DNA of 64,000 nt from Climacium dendroides (Eukaryota; Streptophyta; Bryopsida; Hypnales; Climaciaceae), in the NCBI GenBank assembly GCA_950106755.1, contig OX467083.1:21571029-21635028 (forward strand), read 5' to 3'. The position numbers were made by a program, and so were the translations under genes. Positions 10,475 to 23,479 of this stretch are shown here, in pieces. How positions within the stretch are numbered: the first letter of the stretch is position 1; each line of letters starts with the position of its first letter. Below the pieces are notes generated by a model. The model worked only from the letters and a program-made list of their open reading frames with translations. It was not told the DNA's origin and searched no databases.

Positions 10475-11343
10475 GGCAGTTAGGGGTTAACATTTGAAGT
10501 GACAAAAATCTTTTGGGGGGCCTTGCAAAAAAATGGGTAGCGCACTTCACAAGGTCACATTTGTAGTGTTTATTTAGTTTGAAATGGATCCACCCTCCTT
10601 CTTACTCCATCCATTGGCATAATATGAACCAATATTTGACAAATCCTATTACACTCTCACATTATCCATAGTCCATTCGATAGGCATCACATATCCATTT
10701 CAAGATTATTGTTCATTATACAACTTCTTATAGGGATGCTTTGAAAAAAAGGATTACAATAACAACCCACTACTATAATGCAATTCCAAACAAGCTTTTT
10801 GGGCATTATAGTTATAGTACTAGATTCCACCAAAAAAATAATTTGGCTTAAAAAATGGCAAGAAATCATGAAGTTTCTTCACACATCATTGCTTAAGTGA
10901 GATTATTTATTGATTGTCTTATTTCATTGATGAATTTCATAATTAAAAGTTTTTAGTGTATAGACTAAAAGTAGCATTAGTAGAATGCTTGTTGATTACA
11001 CTAAGCTTTAAAATTCACAACTCATTTACAGATCCTAGTCTACTCAAGAAAGCATTCTATTAGAGTCCTCAACCAACATGTCTAGAAAATCAACAGAAAG
11101 AGCATTTGTTTCCATGGGACGGAAGTGGATGAACATTTGTATTTATGAGGTATATGCCCCTATACTTGATACTAATTGCAATTGAACATAGTTATTATCA
11201 ATAAATGCCTTATTTGGACACCATATGAAAAAAAATAAGTTTCAATATATTGTCTCTAAGTGTACCAAAAGACAATACGAAACCCTCATAAACTTTCATG
11301 CTTTGATTGTACACTGTAATATACATCTGATGTCCACCATCCA

Positions 11344-14300
11344 GTAATTGAAGAAGGCGTTAGTGCGAAGTTGGTGTTGGCGAGTCACTTGGGGCGTTCA
11401 ACCTTCCGCCCAAAAAGAAGTTCAATCTGAAGCCCGTCACGCATACCTGATGAGCGCTTCCATTCTCATGTTCTCCTAACTTCGCCAATTAGTTCCTACG
11501 CTTTGACGTGTTGTTGTGTAGAGAAGAGCGCGCTTTGGGAATACACAAAGTATCTAGTTGCAACTGGGAATAGTTTGCTAAGGAGTTCAATTGAATCTTC
11601 GATTTATGGTCTTCAATCTTCTTGTCTTCACTCTTCACTCTTCTCTTCGTTGGCCTATTCTAATGTGGCTCTAAAGGGCCAAGGGTAAAGGTGGGTGATA
11701 AGAAACAAGGTCGCAAACGGATAAAACAGGACAGCCAACACGAGTGACCGTCTTTATGATGAACTTTTAAATTTCAAACCCACGGTGACCAGGAAGCGCC
11801 TTGCATCAGTGGGAACAACATAAAAGATAGACCATGTGGGACATTAACCCCACTTCGTTGCCACAAACACTAAATGGAGCGCTTAATAAATAACTATGGC
11901 TCGCAAACGGTTTACAATGCAAAAAACGAAAAACAACAAGCCTCCAAAACTAATTAGGAGTAACAATAAAAGACAACGAGCCTCCAAAATTGGCTAGGAA
12001 TGGCAAGCCACATGCCACAACACACTTTTCTTCATTCTTCAAGTCTTCATGTCTTCAAGTCTTCATGTCTTCATTTCTTTAAAATCTCAATTCTCCAAAC
12101 CCCCAAAGTCAAAAATAAAAATGAAGTTCTAATTTAATCCTAATGTAGCTGCGTTCTTCAAACTACTGCCAAAAATGGCTTCCAACTCCAAATGCTAAGT
12201 GTGATAGCAATTTGGAAAACTAATGGTATAATCTAATACCTCTCAAAATCTCAAATCAAAAAATATACTGTCCAAAAGTTATGGATAATCAAAGTCTCAG
12301 CCTTCTTTATTGAAAGGCAACAGACCCCTCTTAACTCAAACTCCTATATCTCCTTCACTTTTTGCTCATTTCACAAGTGCTATAGTTACTTAGAAATTTA
12401 AGATCACAAACTAACTTCTCCTTGAGTTTCAAAACATTCCAAACTACTGTCCAAAAGTTATGGACAAATAAAGTCTCGGCCTTCTCTTTTGAAAGGCAGT
12501 AGACTCCTTGTCATTTAACAACCCATAATTATTGAGTCATAACTTCAAATGCTTTGAATCATGATTCAATAAAAAGCTAAGAAAAACCTCTCTAATGCCT
12601 AAAAATTTCAAAGAGAGAGACAAAAGCTACAAACTTTGGTGGTCGCTCAAATCTCTGCTCCTTTTTGTCGGATGGCAGCAGACCCTCCTCCACTCACACT
12701 CTTGTAACTCCTTACTCACAAATCCAAATCAAGAAAGAAAGGTGTCCGTAGAATCACAAAAACATAAGGAAAAACTCTTCAAATTTTCATTGAAATATTG
12801 TTGATACAACAAAAGTTATCGCCAAACAAAGTTTGGGCTTACTATACACATGTCTCCTTCAAACCCTAAAACAACAAGATAGACTTTTTCCCACACAAAC
12901 CCGACTTGAAGGAGCAAGAAGATTCCTACTTACTCTCTAGACCCTTAAGGGAAATAGGACCAATCCATGAACACCACACATGGGCTTCCAAACAACCATT
13001 GGCTCAAAGAAAATACCTAAAGGTAAGTCCCTATTCATTTTTTCTAAGGCCAATGAACCTCAAAGGTCAATTAGGAGGTAAACTATTTCTAAACTCCCAT
13101 TATTATATTTCTAACACCCAAATGAACTACCAACACTTGTATATCATACTAAACTCCAACTATCATCCAGTGGAGGTAAAAACTGAAGTCAATGAAGAGT
13201 GCTACTCCATTTGCAAGAACTTGAGGATGCGCTTGATTGTATTCGCCACGTAATTTGCATGTTCAGCCTTGGTTAAAGGATTCACTGGCCCTTTCAACCA
13301 GCATTGATGGTCAGTGCCTTTTCTATCTGGCCTCATCATACAAAAATATTGGTCTTCATTCATGCCCTTATAGCTTGCTTCGAATATCACATCATGTGTA
13401 CCAGATTCAACACATCCTACTTAAAGTAAAATCACCAAAGCATGGACATCTCGATCAAGATTTTCATGTCAACGATGGTCCAAATGAGATTTCTTCAACG
13501 GACGAGAAGGTCCGTCTTCATCTGTGATATAGGTAGGCAATGGTCTAGAAATTGTTGGCTGAAATGGTTGACTAGACAATTGTGACAGGGGAAGTTCTAA
13601 TTCCGCCTTCGGTTCAGACTCTACATCTTGTAACTCTATAAAACCCTCCAGTTCGACATTTTACAATCGAACTCCAAACCCAAATCCAAATCTAAAAAAA
13701 ACTTGAAAGAATACGTCGAACTGATGAAGTTTATCTAAGGCTTTCACCTTATAAACAATTTTATCACTAACAAGCGTCATCTTGAAGCTAACGGAAGCGG
13801 CACCAGTAAGTTTCTCCTCCGAATCAACAATCTTCTAAAATGTATAATAAACACACATTCTATACAATGAATGTATTTACAATACGACAGCGTTGTGGAA
13901 GCCAAGGGAACAACCGTTTAGTTAATTCTGTATACTTTGAAATAGTTGTGGAAGATTGCGATGCACATTGTGAAGGAGGTTCTACTAGATTGAAGCTTCC
14001 ACCATATTGTAGATGGGTTAGTACGAGTACAATGACAGATACGGTAATGGATCCCCTTGTGCGAATTTGAAGGTGGAACTGAGATGTTGGGATCATGAAA
14101 TTGAGGTTTTGTTTTAAAGAAGGCTGAAAGCATAGTCCATTTGTACAACCAATCAACAATCGCGATAATAAAAAAATCTTGAATGTGATTGGGTGATGCA
14201 ATTGGGTGATGCATGCGCGAGTGATGTTGGAGAGCAATGGTGGACTGACTAGCGTTGATATCTCACAAAGGTGGGGATTGCTTTGCGAAAGCGCAAAGAG

Positions 14301-16066
14301 ATAGTCGGAGTTTCTGGAACAGACTATGGAATTTGCATCCGACTGTAGTTGTGATTATGAGGAAATGAATTTGAAGATCGCCGTATAGAAGGTGAGTTCT
14401 TTGTAATTTCCATTTCTGTGCAATGCGATGATGACCGATTTGGGAGGAGATGTAATTAAACACCGATTTGTGGTTCCGCTCATGTGTATATGCTGCCCAA
14501 ATACCGTACTCGGATGGATGTTGAGAGGAGACTTGTGTGTGTGACATTGCAAGAGAAGAAGCTTTGTTGTTAATTAGAGAATGTCCAATTCTACAAGGAG
14601 GAAAAGAACAACATCGAGTTTTCAAGAAGTTGTCGGAGAACATCGACTTCTTTGTGCCTAACGCTTTGAGAACGGAGCACCGAGCGCTTACCTCCACTAC
14701 CAGAATCACCGATCACTTGTCTTCGAGGTTGGCAGGTCTCATGCTGGCCTGGAGAAGAAGTTGGGTTGGCGTATCTAGTGGTGCAAAAGCCCACAAAGCC
14801 TTTCGTGGCCATAGTGAGCAATTGCCTCCATCATGCTTGAATTTATTGCTACAACCCTTAGTGTAGCAATGCTATGAATGGGATGACCGTGATCGGGTGA
14901 GTGCTATTGTTTTTTGGTGTCGCTTGGGCCATGACTACACCCTAGAAGTACTATACATAATGCAACAACAGAGGACTGGCGTTTTGCTATGTATTGGAAA
15001 TGGAGGTAGGCATTGTAATGTGGTGGTGGGATGGTGTACGGCGGTGTGATTTTGCGGTGATTGAGTCATTGATGAACATGTGCGACAAGGTGATCCTGGA
15101 CGGCAGCATGATCTTCAAGATCGACAAGAGTGTGGAATCTTTGGTGGTGGAAGATGACAAGATCGAGCTGTCAAAGGGCCTGGTGAAGGTGGGAAAGAAG
15201 AAGGGTGTGGAGCTCATATTGCAGGTGGATGTGTTGGCGTCCAATAAGTTCACTGCGAATGCAGAAGTACAGATTTGCAACTCGTCGAAGACTCCCGACG
15301 GTGAAGGCTCTTGCAATTGCATTCTCAATTCAGATCAAACGGTGTGGACCAATGGAATTTGGGCTGGGACTTATGATTCTATGGTAGTAGTTTGTTTATA
15401 AAAAATACAACCATTCTTGTATAAGTGTGTGGGGTGATGTAATTTGAATTCATTTATAGGCAATGCGTGTCAAACTGGATTGATGTTTTCCTTCAGAGTG
15501 GATGTTGTGATTGCAAACAATAACTTTTTCTGAAGGCGCGTGATTAACAATGGGTGCTGTGCACCGTGACTTCAGAATGGATGGGTCTCAACATTGGATT
15601 TCCAATGCTATCAAGCAGTTCAAGGAGGCTTTAAAGAACGGCAACTGGTACGATGTGTGTGTTGGTCATTTTATGAGTGCTGCATCATTTATTCTTAGTT
15701 TCCACATTGTAGGATGTTGGATAGTTCTTTCCACAAGGGGATAATCCCCTTATAAGCATGATGGAGTATTGATGTTGATTGAATTGTAATGATTTGGGGC
15801 TGAAAGGAATGGTCCCATGGAGGTGTGCAAGTTCAAGAAATTTTTGTTGGGCACATATGCTTTGGTGAAGACAATGCACCTCACAAAAGATGGTCCCATC
15901 AACATTGTCAGAGGGGCCAACTTAAATGGCAGCTATGAGGAAGGTTGGGCTAGGAGACCAAATGAGACACATTTAAACTAGAAGGGGGCTTGTTTGGAGC
16001 TTTTAGAAGGCAAGGTGTTCCTTAGAGTGTTTACTTTGGACAATGTCAACGTCCACATCCACCCAT
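11344..16066 (+). pseudogene. PGK pseudogene, unit A (unprocessed)
   Basis: Matches the functional PGK at 58747-55868 exon by exon: the end of exon 1 at about 11344-11453, exon 2 about 14302-14390, exon 3 about 14550-14815, exon 4 about 15035-15301, exon 5 about 15575-15643, exon 6 about 15810-16066. Intron sequence is also homologous (for example the GTGCGAATTTGAA part of intron 1), so this is a DNA duplicate and not a retrocopy. The transit peptide and first part of exon 1 are missing. There are stops in exon 2, frameshifts in exons 3 and 6, and intron 1 carries a 2.4-kb insertion. Exon 4 remains open over about 85 codons. Convergent with the receptor kinase at 20401-17079. Confidence 0.92.
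11509..13886. mobile_element. About 2.4-kb insertion in PGK pseudogene intron 1 (unit A only)
   Basis: Unit B is continuous at this point (about 26735), while unit A is interrupted between CTTTGACG and CGTTGTGG. The insert begins TGTTGTTGTG and ends with CGACA, so it could be a solo LTR (TG...CA). No clean target duplication is visible, and no coding domain, PBS or polypurine tract was found. Internal ORFs look spurious. Class unknown. Confidence 0.7.
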
Positions 16067-16302
16067 TGTGAAGAAGTTTGCTTGAATGAGTAAAAGTGTC
16101 TCTTATCACCATCTTTGTAAGCTAAACAATCTCTCATGTGAAGACACATAATTAATTATAACATCCTCCATGCTAAAAATGGGCACACAAACAAGAAAGA
16201 CATAAGTAAATATTTTATTGCAAGGCCATTACCAAATTACATTTTCTAGTACAAGTAGTAAAACTTTAGGACTATTGTACTAATGGTTTGCACAAGGGAT
16301 AT

Positions 16303-16494
16303 ATGGGAAATTTCATTAAAATGGCATATATTCCATGACTTTGACATTACACAATTCAAGCTGGGCGGTCTAAAATCTAGGACTCTAATAGATTTCAGAA
16401 TGTCCAGTCTGAACTGTGGCCCAATTTGAACTGTGGGAATGGCACACTGTGAAAATGGCACATGGAATATCACCATTTTAATGAAATTCCCCTT
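16303..16494. mobile_element. MITE with GGGAAATTTCATTAAAATGG-type ends
   Basis: Present in unit A and absent in unit B, where the site near 30485-30495 reads straight through. The ends are inverted repeats (AAATTTCATTAAAATGG against CCATTTTAATGAAATT), flanked by ATAT at 16299-16302 and 16495-16498. A relative is at 38001-38318. Confidence 0.85.
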
Positions 16495-16862
16495 ATATCA
16501 AAGATTGTAGTGTTTATAACAATAAAATATAATGAAACCAAATCCTATTAACCTCTATAAACATATAAAGAACAATATAGCATTTGAGTCACATTCTTCC
16601 ACAACTTATATACAAGGCAAACCTAATGTGAAAGGATGATTATTACTTGCACTTGTTGCACATGTGGGCAATTGCAAGAGAACACTATGCTTTTAGTTTA
16701 TCAAAGTACATATATAAACGTAAATGGGAGCCTTCATACCTTCTTTATAGGGTCATCTCAAGGTCAATCATCTAAATACCCTCTCATGACACACCCAAAA
16801 ATGCCATATTTTTTTCCCCTATTACGTCAATGGTCCTACTTGAAAAAATTCCAACCTAAATC

Positions 16863-16964
16863 GTCTAAAGTTTAAATAACCTATTCTCACCACTAGATTC
16901 CTATGAAATAGACGTCTAAAGTTTAAATAACCTATTCTCACCACTAGATTCCTATGAAATAGAC
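16863..16964 (+). repeat. 51-bp tandem duplication
   Basis: Two adjacent identical 51-bp units (16863-16913, 16914-16964), each starting GTCTAAAGTTTAAATAACC. Unit B has only a partial, altered version near 30855-30910. Lies in the 3' flank of the receptor kinase. Confidence 0.9.
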
Positions 16965-17078
16965 ATTGTGGTGGTAGTTGGGGTCAACATGGGTGCAATG
17001 CACACTTTTCCTTAACACACATTCCATTAGAATACAAGTGGAAAAATTAGAAAGATGGCTTCAGTAGGTTCAGTTACA

Positions 17079-20000
17079 TTACATGTTTTGACATGCAGAA
17101 TTTCCTTGCAACCCAATTCTTGTGTATCTATTCAGTGTCCACACTCGAAATAGAACCTCAGCGTGCATATTGCTGGACGAAGATTCGTTGTGCTCGCTAT
17201 CCAAATCTTCCAAACCCATTGTCACCAGTTCAACGTTGATGGTGTCACGCTCATATTCGTCGCCCAGGTCAATCCCATCTTGGAATGTCTCCGATGCCCC
17301 ACCCAGCCCTAAATCACACAACCTTCGCACCACCTGATGCATCAATGGTCTCTCTGAGCTTGTCCTCCTCGCACACCACAACGCCAACTCCACTAAGCTC
17401 ACAAGCTCGACTCCGTCGAAATCGTCTCTCAAATTGGGATCTGCTAAACCATCAACTTGTTCGTCTCTCCAAGCCTCGCCCACCTGCCCATCAATGCCAA
17501 CATGGGCACGCATTCATAGTCTGTAGCCTTGCATTCAACATAGACACTAATTGAAATTCACCCACTACAGTAACGCTTGGAGCAACGTTGATGGCAGATG
17601 GCTGAAAACACTAAAACATGATTCCAAAAATGACCTTCAACATCACTACTTAACATTGTCCACAGTTACCACCGGTTCTGAACAATGCTCGCTGAAAAAC
17701 GTGGCAACTTTGCTGCATTGTTTCAAAATTTTCGTGTTTGCTGTTCCGAAACGTTGCGTGAAGCCAATAACGTCGGCGACAACGTCGCCAAACCGTCCAA
17801 ATTCAAGTTGGGATGTAGATTCTTTCTCTAACTCCATTCCTCTGTATTCAACCGAAATGCATCACGCCTAATCACCAGCTCTTTCCAAAAGAAAAGTTCA
17901 GCCTGGAAAGCTAACCTTCTGAGCAATGTACATATGGGGTAGTCCAGTGAGAATCTCCATCAAAACAACTCCAAATGCGTAAACATCGCTCTTCTCTGTT
18001 AGCATTCCTGTCTCATGGTATCTGCAACCCAAGGAAAACCAACAGACTTGCCAATATCAGCATCAGGAACGCGGATTGCCATGATGGTGGGATGGCAAAC
18101 ATTGAACCTAGTCCACTCGGAGAGTCTCACTTAGGAGAGCTTGCACGGATCCTACTTAGCGAAGAGAAGAAAAGGAAAGGACTGGGTAAGCTGCAAGTCT
18201 CACTCTGGGTCGAGATATCCCGGAGTGCCTTTCACCAACGTTGTCACATGAGTGACGTTTTCCTGTGTCAGTTTGGACAGCCCGAAATCCGCCACTTTGG
18301 CCACCAGTTCGTCGGTGAGCAAAATGTTGGTGCTCTTCACATCGCGGTGGATGATGGGCGGAGAGCATTTATCATGCAGGTACTCCAGCCCTGCGCGTGA
18401 GCAGTGATCACAGACCATCACCCAGGGAAACTTGCACACCAGCACCACTCATGAACTGAAACCCTAGAAAACTCGACACCCACAATGAGGATGTTGCGAA
18501 CCGTAATTTACCTTCCGCAACTTGGAGAACGATGTTGGTTCTCTGTCGCCAGCTCAAGGGATTCTCCGCACTGCTCTTCCCTGCGGACCATATGAGCACT
18601 GGCGGTCAGCTAGGCAGCGAGGTTAGAATCAGTGCAGCAACAGGAAATTGGCTTTTACTGCACTGGTCGTTATGAGATAGGTTTGCACTCACCTTGCAAT
18701 CGGTAGCGAAGGTCTCCGCCACCCATGAATTCATAGATCAAGACCTGGTGCGTGCGAGTGCAGCTGAACCCAACCAGAGACACCAGGTACTTGTGATGCA
18801 CCATGGACAGCAGCTCAATCTGCACAAGCACAATGCTCGTGATCACTTGTGTTTCAGGCAATAACAACTTCCCTGGCTAGACATGAGACTGTACTGAGTC
18901 TGATTTTCACGGAAAATGGAACTCAAGTTGATTTTCGTGGATTGAAGAATGTCCAAGACTCCGAAACTACCTCATTGAAAAACTCATGCTTGCTTTGATG
19001 CGAATTCGCTGACAACACTTTGGCTGCCACCTCTCGCCCGTCCGACAACTTCCCTTTATACACCACACCGAATCCCCCGCTCCCGATTTCATTCTCGTAG
19101 TTCTTGGTTGCTTGTTTAATCTTAGCCTGGGAAAAGGCGTAGGACGTCCCCCCTTTGGCCCTCAGTCGCGCCTGGAATGCCTTCTCCGATGGATCAAGAA
19201 ATCCTGATGCACGAAACAAGAATACCCGCGTATACAATTATGATGTGCATCCCTTCCCTTGCAAACGTATTTGATCAGTAAAGAAGTCGACGACAGCAAG
19301 GAAATGGAACTGCAAAAATTCTGGATTCAAGAAATCGACAGGCTTACTTTCTCGTGTACAGAAACACAACCCCCAGACGATCAAGGCCAGAGCTATAACT
19401 CCACCAATGCCACCAGCTAGGACACTCACGATTAATTGATTAGACGACTTCCCTGAATGCGAGGACGGGACGGGGACGGTTTTCCACAGGACATTACTAG
19501 TGTTGATAATGTCATTGACGCTCCAAGCTCCGTCGTCGTTCCCCTTCAAAATCCAATTTCCCGTCCAATTTACACCACTGACGGCAGATCCGTTGCTGCT
19601 CCAGTAAATGACTTTCGAATTGACTTCTAGAATTTGAAGAGAGCCATCCGGCTGGAGAGTCAACTGACAGACACTATTGTCCGTCCTCGTCGACGCGGAC
19701 TCCCACAGAGTATTATTTATCTGACCGTCATCAAGACTACTTCTGGATATCAAATTGCAGTCCGTTCCAAGCTCCAGAGTAAATGATTGAGACGTGGTTT
19801 GCAGTTTCTTTCCCGCGGACAGGAAGTAACCTACCGGCATGTAAGGAAAATCAGCAAGAGAGTACGTCGGTTTCCATGCCGAGTAGTTGGCATTCGAATG
19901 AAAGTCCGAGTAGTGAAACTCTGAAAAATTTTGGAACGATCTAGAAATTGCATCAAAGAGGTCTTCAATATTCTGAATAGGGGAGATGTTGGAGTCGTAG

Positions 20001-20401
20001 AAGGACGAAGTGCCATCGTCTCCAAGAAGCAGAAATGAACTGGGGTCCATTATCCCATTGACACTATTTAGAGCCCATAGTGAATTATTGTGTGTAAGAC
20101 TTCGATTGGTGCCTGTGAAATTGTAGATGACAAAGTTCCCATCTTGTTGCATCCAGAAGGAGCAATTAGGCGTGGGTGCGTAGTTTGTGAAATTGGTGCC
20201 TGAGTAAGGCTGAGAGCCATTATAAACTACAAGATTGCAGTCGGGCCGCATCACTAAGGAGTACTGGCCGTTTGTGCTGGAGATGTATTGCTTGGGCTTC
20301 ACCTCAAGGTCAGCACCCACGAGGACATTTACTGCTAATACTCCTGGAACCCATTGCATAGTAAACAGGACGAGAACAAGAGACACGTACCAGCGACTCA
20401 T
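17079..20401 (-). CDS. Bulb-lectin receptor-like kinase, unit A (726 aa, 7 exons)
   Basis: Exons: 20401-19348, 19203-18971, 18819-18693, 18580-18512, 18390-18204, 18021-17916, 17483-17079. All introns are GT-AG, phases agree, and the sum is 2181 nt. Residues 1-24 look like a signal peptide. The ectodomain has B-lectin repeats ([35 protein letters not shown]) and many N-glycosylation sites, with a membrane helix at about 324-349. The kinase shows [11 protein letters not shown] (392-402), Lys413 in [14 protein letters not shown] with Asp511, DFG at 529-531 and [10 protein letters not shown], so it is an intact RD-type Ser/Thr kinase. It presumably acts at the plasma membrane, ligand unknown. 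The kinase resembles the LRR-I/malectin-like RLK group more than classic S-domain kinases. The Met at 20401 was chosen over the one at 20416 because only the former is conserved in unit B. The exon 6-7 junction leaves a short spacer before LADPNL. Confidence 0.9.
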
Positions 20402-20760
20402 CGTCTTCGGATGCATGCGCTAATGCAAATTTCTGAGGTCACAAGTTAACTATCCCTGGTTGAACCACACCGAGAGACTCACAGACACAGAGCCTAAGCG
20501 CAAAATTAAACTCAGTCAGTTTCAAAGTGACGGCCATAGCTGGCTGTTGTGTTGATCACACTCGGTCGTCACACATCAAAACGAATACAGGCGTACCGAA
20601 AGCTGTGATGAGTGTTTCCTCCAAGTGGGAGCCAGGGCTAGATGTGGTGGAATCTTTTAGACTCTGCTTTTTCTTCTAAAGGAAAAGCAGACTATGACTC
20701 GCAGATTGACTGGTTTGCCCTGTTGGCATTGATGATTTTTTTTTAAATTTCCATATAAAA
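20402..20760 (-). promoter_or_regulatory. 5' flank of receptor kinase A
   Basis: Conserved with 34340-34690 upstream of the unit B gene, apart from small indels. It includes a shared TTTCCTCCAAGTGGGAGCCA block (about 20608-20627). It presumably contains the promoter and 5' UTR. I cannot place a TATA box or start site with confidence. Confidence 0.4.
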
Positions 20761-21433
20761 AATGGGAGATTGATTGAAATTTTATTTATCTGGCAAAGTA
20801 ACAATTTGTTATAAATTTTTGAATTGAGCTACTCCAATTGGTCCAAAAGAGTCTCTAGACTATCCCCAAACCAACAAAAAAATGTATCTATTCTAATCAT
20901 CTTACTCATTTAAGGCAATCACAATATTTCCTAACACGGCCACTACATGAAAGGCCTAAAAAAGCCTCTTTGTGTAATGAATTTACACTCAAAAGGTGTA
21001 AGTTCCTATTGTAGTCACCAATCACTCCATCACCATCATCAAAGACATTGATTGCAACCACTAACCCAAATCTCATTTATTGAAAAAAGTTTATGATGGA
21101 TTAATGCAAAATTGTAACGAATCATTTCCTATGTATTCTGGCATGGTAGTATGGTTGTCATAGAATGTTTTATCTTAATATATTGTTGCCACAAGCATTA
21201 GTATGACATTTACAATTGCCACAAAAGTTATAAGTACTAAGCCCTCCTTAATATCTTTTTATATCCATTTTTCAATTTTATAAATATGAAAAGTCATCAT
21301 TACCATTGTTGTTTAATACAATATGTTTTCATCAATTTTGGTATTATGTGGTGTGGTTTTTTTAATTTTATTTGGCATATTAAAATTTAAAAAAAAGTAT
21401 TGGCAAACCAATTTTAAAATGAAAAATGAAAAG
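20761..21433 (+). other. AT-rich intergenic DNA shared by both units
   Basis: Aligns with 35541-36170 in unit B. No coding region recognised. Between 20810 and 20815 unit B has an additional insertion of about 0.8 kb. Confidence 0.6.
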
Positions 21434-23479
21434 CAAAGTAAAGATAAAAGTAAAGTATCTGCAAACAAACAAAATTTGGCACACCCCTTTTTGTACTGTA
21501 CCAAGCTTGCATCAGTCAAATTGGCTTTCACTGAGATCCCGACATCACCACAAATATACATACATGGAAACAAACACTTCTTTTAACCCCTAAAGTTCCT
21601 TGACTAAGGTATGTACACCCAAAACCGCCACTTTTTGCTACTGAGACTATTTTCTGTTAGTAGACTTATCAAATTTTTATATATTCTTGTTGACAAGTGA
21701 AAGGAAGTTCCAACGCACCAGAGGACGTGGCATTTGGATATTGTATGCAAAAGTTATTAAGGAACAAAGTTTGGTTCTAAAGCGTTTCTTCCACATAGGT
21801 ACAGAACTGATTTTGGAGATGTACAATACATATAGTATAAATGGTGGTTTAAGGTCAGCGGCACATTTGGATGTCCCTACCTTAGTTCTCACCTATCATT
21901 TCTAGTACAAGTACCGAACTTTTGAAAACTATCATTTTTGGACACATGAAACCATAGGATCTTGTAGTATTTTGATTTGAGTATATGTGGAAAAAATTTA
22001 AGAAATTTCCACCATACAAATTGCAAGTTATTAGTATTTGAAGTGGCAAAAATCCTTTGGCCCCACAAAAACCAAGCAGCTACACTTCACAAGGGCAAAT
22101 CATTATGATAAAATGTCCAAAATGGTTGTGCTCCTTTGGATTCATTCTGCAAGGCAAGTTGGCTGTATGCTTGAATTTTTTATTATTATTTGGATTTGTA
22201 CAATATATAGGAAAAAATAAGTAGAAAGAAGCAGAGAATGATTCAAAATACTAAATTCATAAGAATTTATTTATAAAATTGAAAAATGTCAATCCCAATG
22301 GTTGTAATGTTGGAATAAATAGTATACATCATATGATTTTATTTTATTTCAAAAATATTAAAAATTGAATTAAATAAAGGACTTTAAAGTTTATTTTAGA
22401 GTAGAGAATCCATAACTATCCACAAACTAAAACTCCTCGTAATTTTCATCTCATTAATCAAATGGAATGATTGAAAGCTTTACATCTATATATAAATCTA
22501 ATGAACCAATTTCAAATTTTTATTTTTGAGAAAAGTGATTTTTTCTTACCTACCCAAGCTGCCTGGGTTGAAAAACAAACTACATATTACACAATAAATT
22601 AGGATCTTAGAATGCAAAAAAAGGTTGAAAAAAAATTAAATTTTTTTCCCCAAGAAATGACGTGGCCAAGTCTCAGCTACATCAGACAATTGACTATTGC
22701 AATTGAAGTACAATTCAAGACTTTCTCAGCCCTTGATAACTCACGGTCTCACGAAGACCTCAAATCTCTTCTAATGTAGTCTTTGATTTTTGCATATCCC
22801 TTCACAAGCTTCAAGTAGACGGATTTTGGAAGACCTATAGTCACAAATAGGTGCCTATGTCCTTAATCTTTGAAAATTCATAAGTAATTCAAAAATGCTT
22901 GGAAAAATACAAAAGCATTTGTGTTAAGTTCCATGTCTATTTGTCTTCCTCTGAAAAGTGATATAAAAATATTTCTGTCCTTGGAAACCTATGAAAAAGG
23001 TGAACCAGTCCTTAAATGGTTGCTCTTAGAGTATACTACTTTATAGCTCCTCATCCAACCCCAATCCTTGAATTAATTGGTAAGTCTAATGAATAGGGAG
23101 TACCAGCATTTAATTACAAGTTAGCCGGTTGCAATCTAGAATTTTTGAATTAAGTTCAACATCTTTAGAAAAAAACTCCAATCATTCTAGAGGAAAATCA
23201 GAGCATATTCTTTATTTTCTTAAGGCCTAGCTGTTAGTATATTCCAGACAACTGGTTGGTCCAAGAAAATATAGAATCTTCGCGAGTTGAGCTATTTCCT
23301 CCTTGGACTGTGAATAAGTCCCTCCTACGCATCTAGCAAAGACTTTCCCAGCATGCCGTGTAACCCGTGTCCCATTGCCTTGCTATAGAATCTTTGATGT
23401 CAATTGAAAGCAGCTAAGTGATCACATTGAATGTGCAGTAGCTTAAAAAGCTCCTCATGAAATCCTTGCTACAATATTA
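21434..23479. other. About 2 kb present only in unit A
   Basis: Unit B runs directly from the equivalent of 21433 (36170) to the equivalent of 23480 (36186). The extra DNA contains one TAAGGT-type MITE (21604-21885), a diverged copy of the repeat seen at 900-1100 (about 21900-22080) and an inverted copy of the repeat seen at 590-800 (about 22860-23040). No gene seen. It could be a composite insertion in A or a deletion in B. Confidence 0.65.
21604..21885. mobile_element. MITE with CTAAGGT...ACCTTAG ends, copy 1
   Basis: 282 bp with short inverted termini (CTAAGGTATGTACACCC; the right end ends CCCTACCTTAG). It matches 23664-23942 along its length, including AAAACCGCCACTTTTTGCTA. Superfamily not assigned. 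Confidence 0.75.

Larger units (their letters stand above)
1104..10486. mobile_element. piggyBac-type DNA transposon, about 9.4 kb, with nested insertions
   Basis: The left end reads TTAA-CCCCTAAATGCCCAA and the right end, reverse complemented, reads TTAA-CCCCTAACTGCCCAA, so the terminal inverted repeats match with one mismatch. The TTAA target duplication is at 1100-1103 and 10487-10490. Unit B carries the same flanks with a single TTAA near 25610 and no insert, which is a perfect empty site. CCC-starting TIRs and TTAA duplication are the hallmarks of the piggyBac superfamily, and a piggyBac transposase remnant lies inside at 7710-5734. Nested inside are an LTR retrotransposon fragment and two CACTA-like MITEs. 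Confidence 0.93.

Noticed and set aside
11344..16066. PGK copies A and B as retro-pseudogenes
   Set aside because: Intron sequences homologous to the functional gene are retained, so they arose by DNA duplication.
17975..18400. 141-codon plus-strand ORF (and its copy at 31887-32351)
   Set aside because: Antisense of the kinase exons with HRD and DFG motifs.
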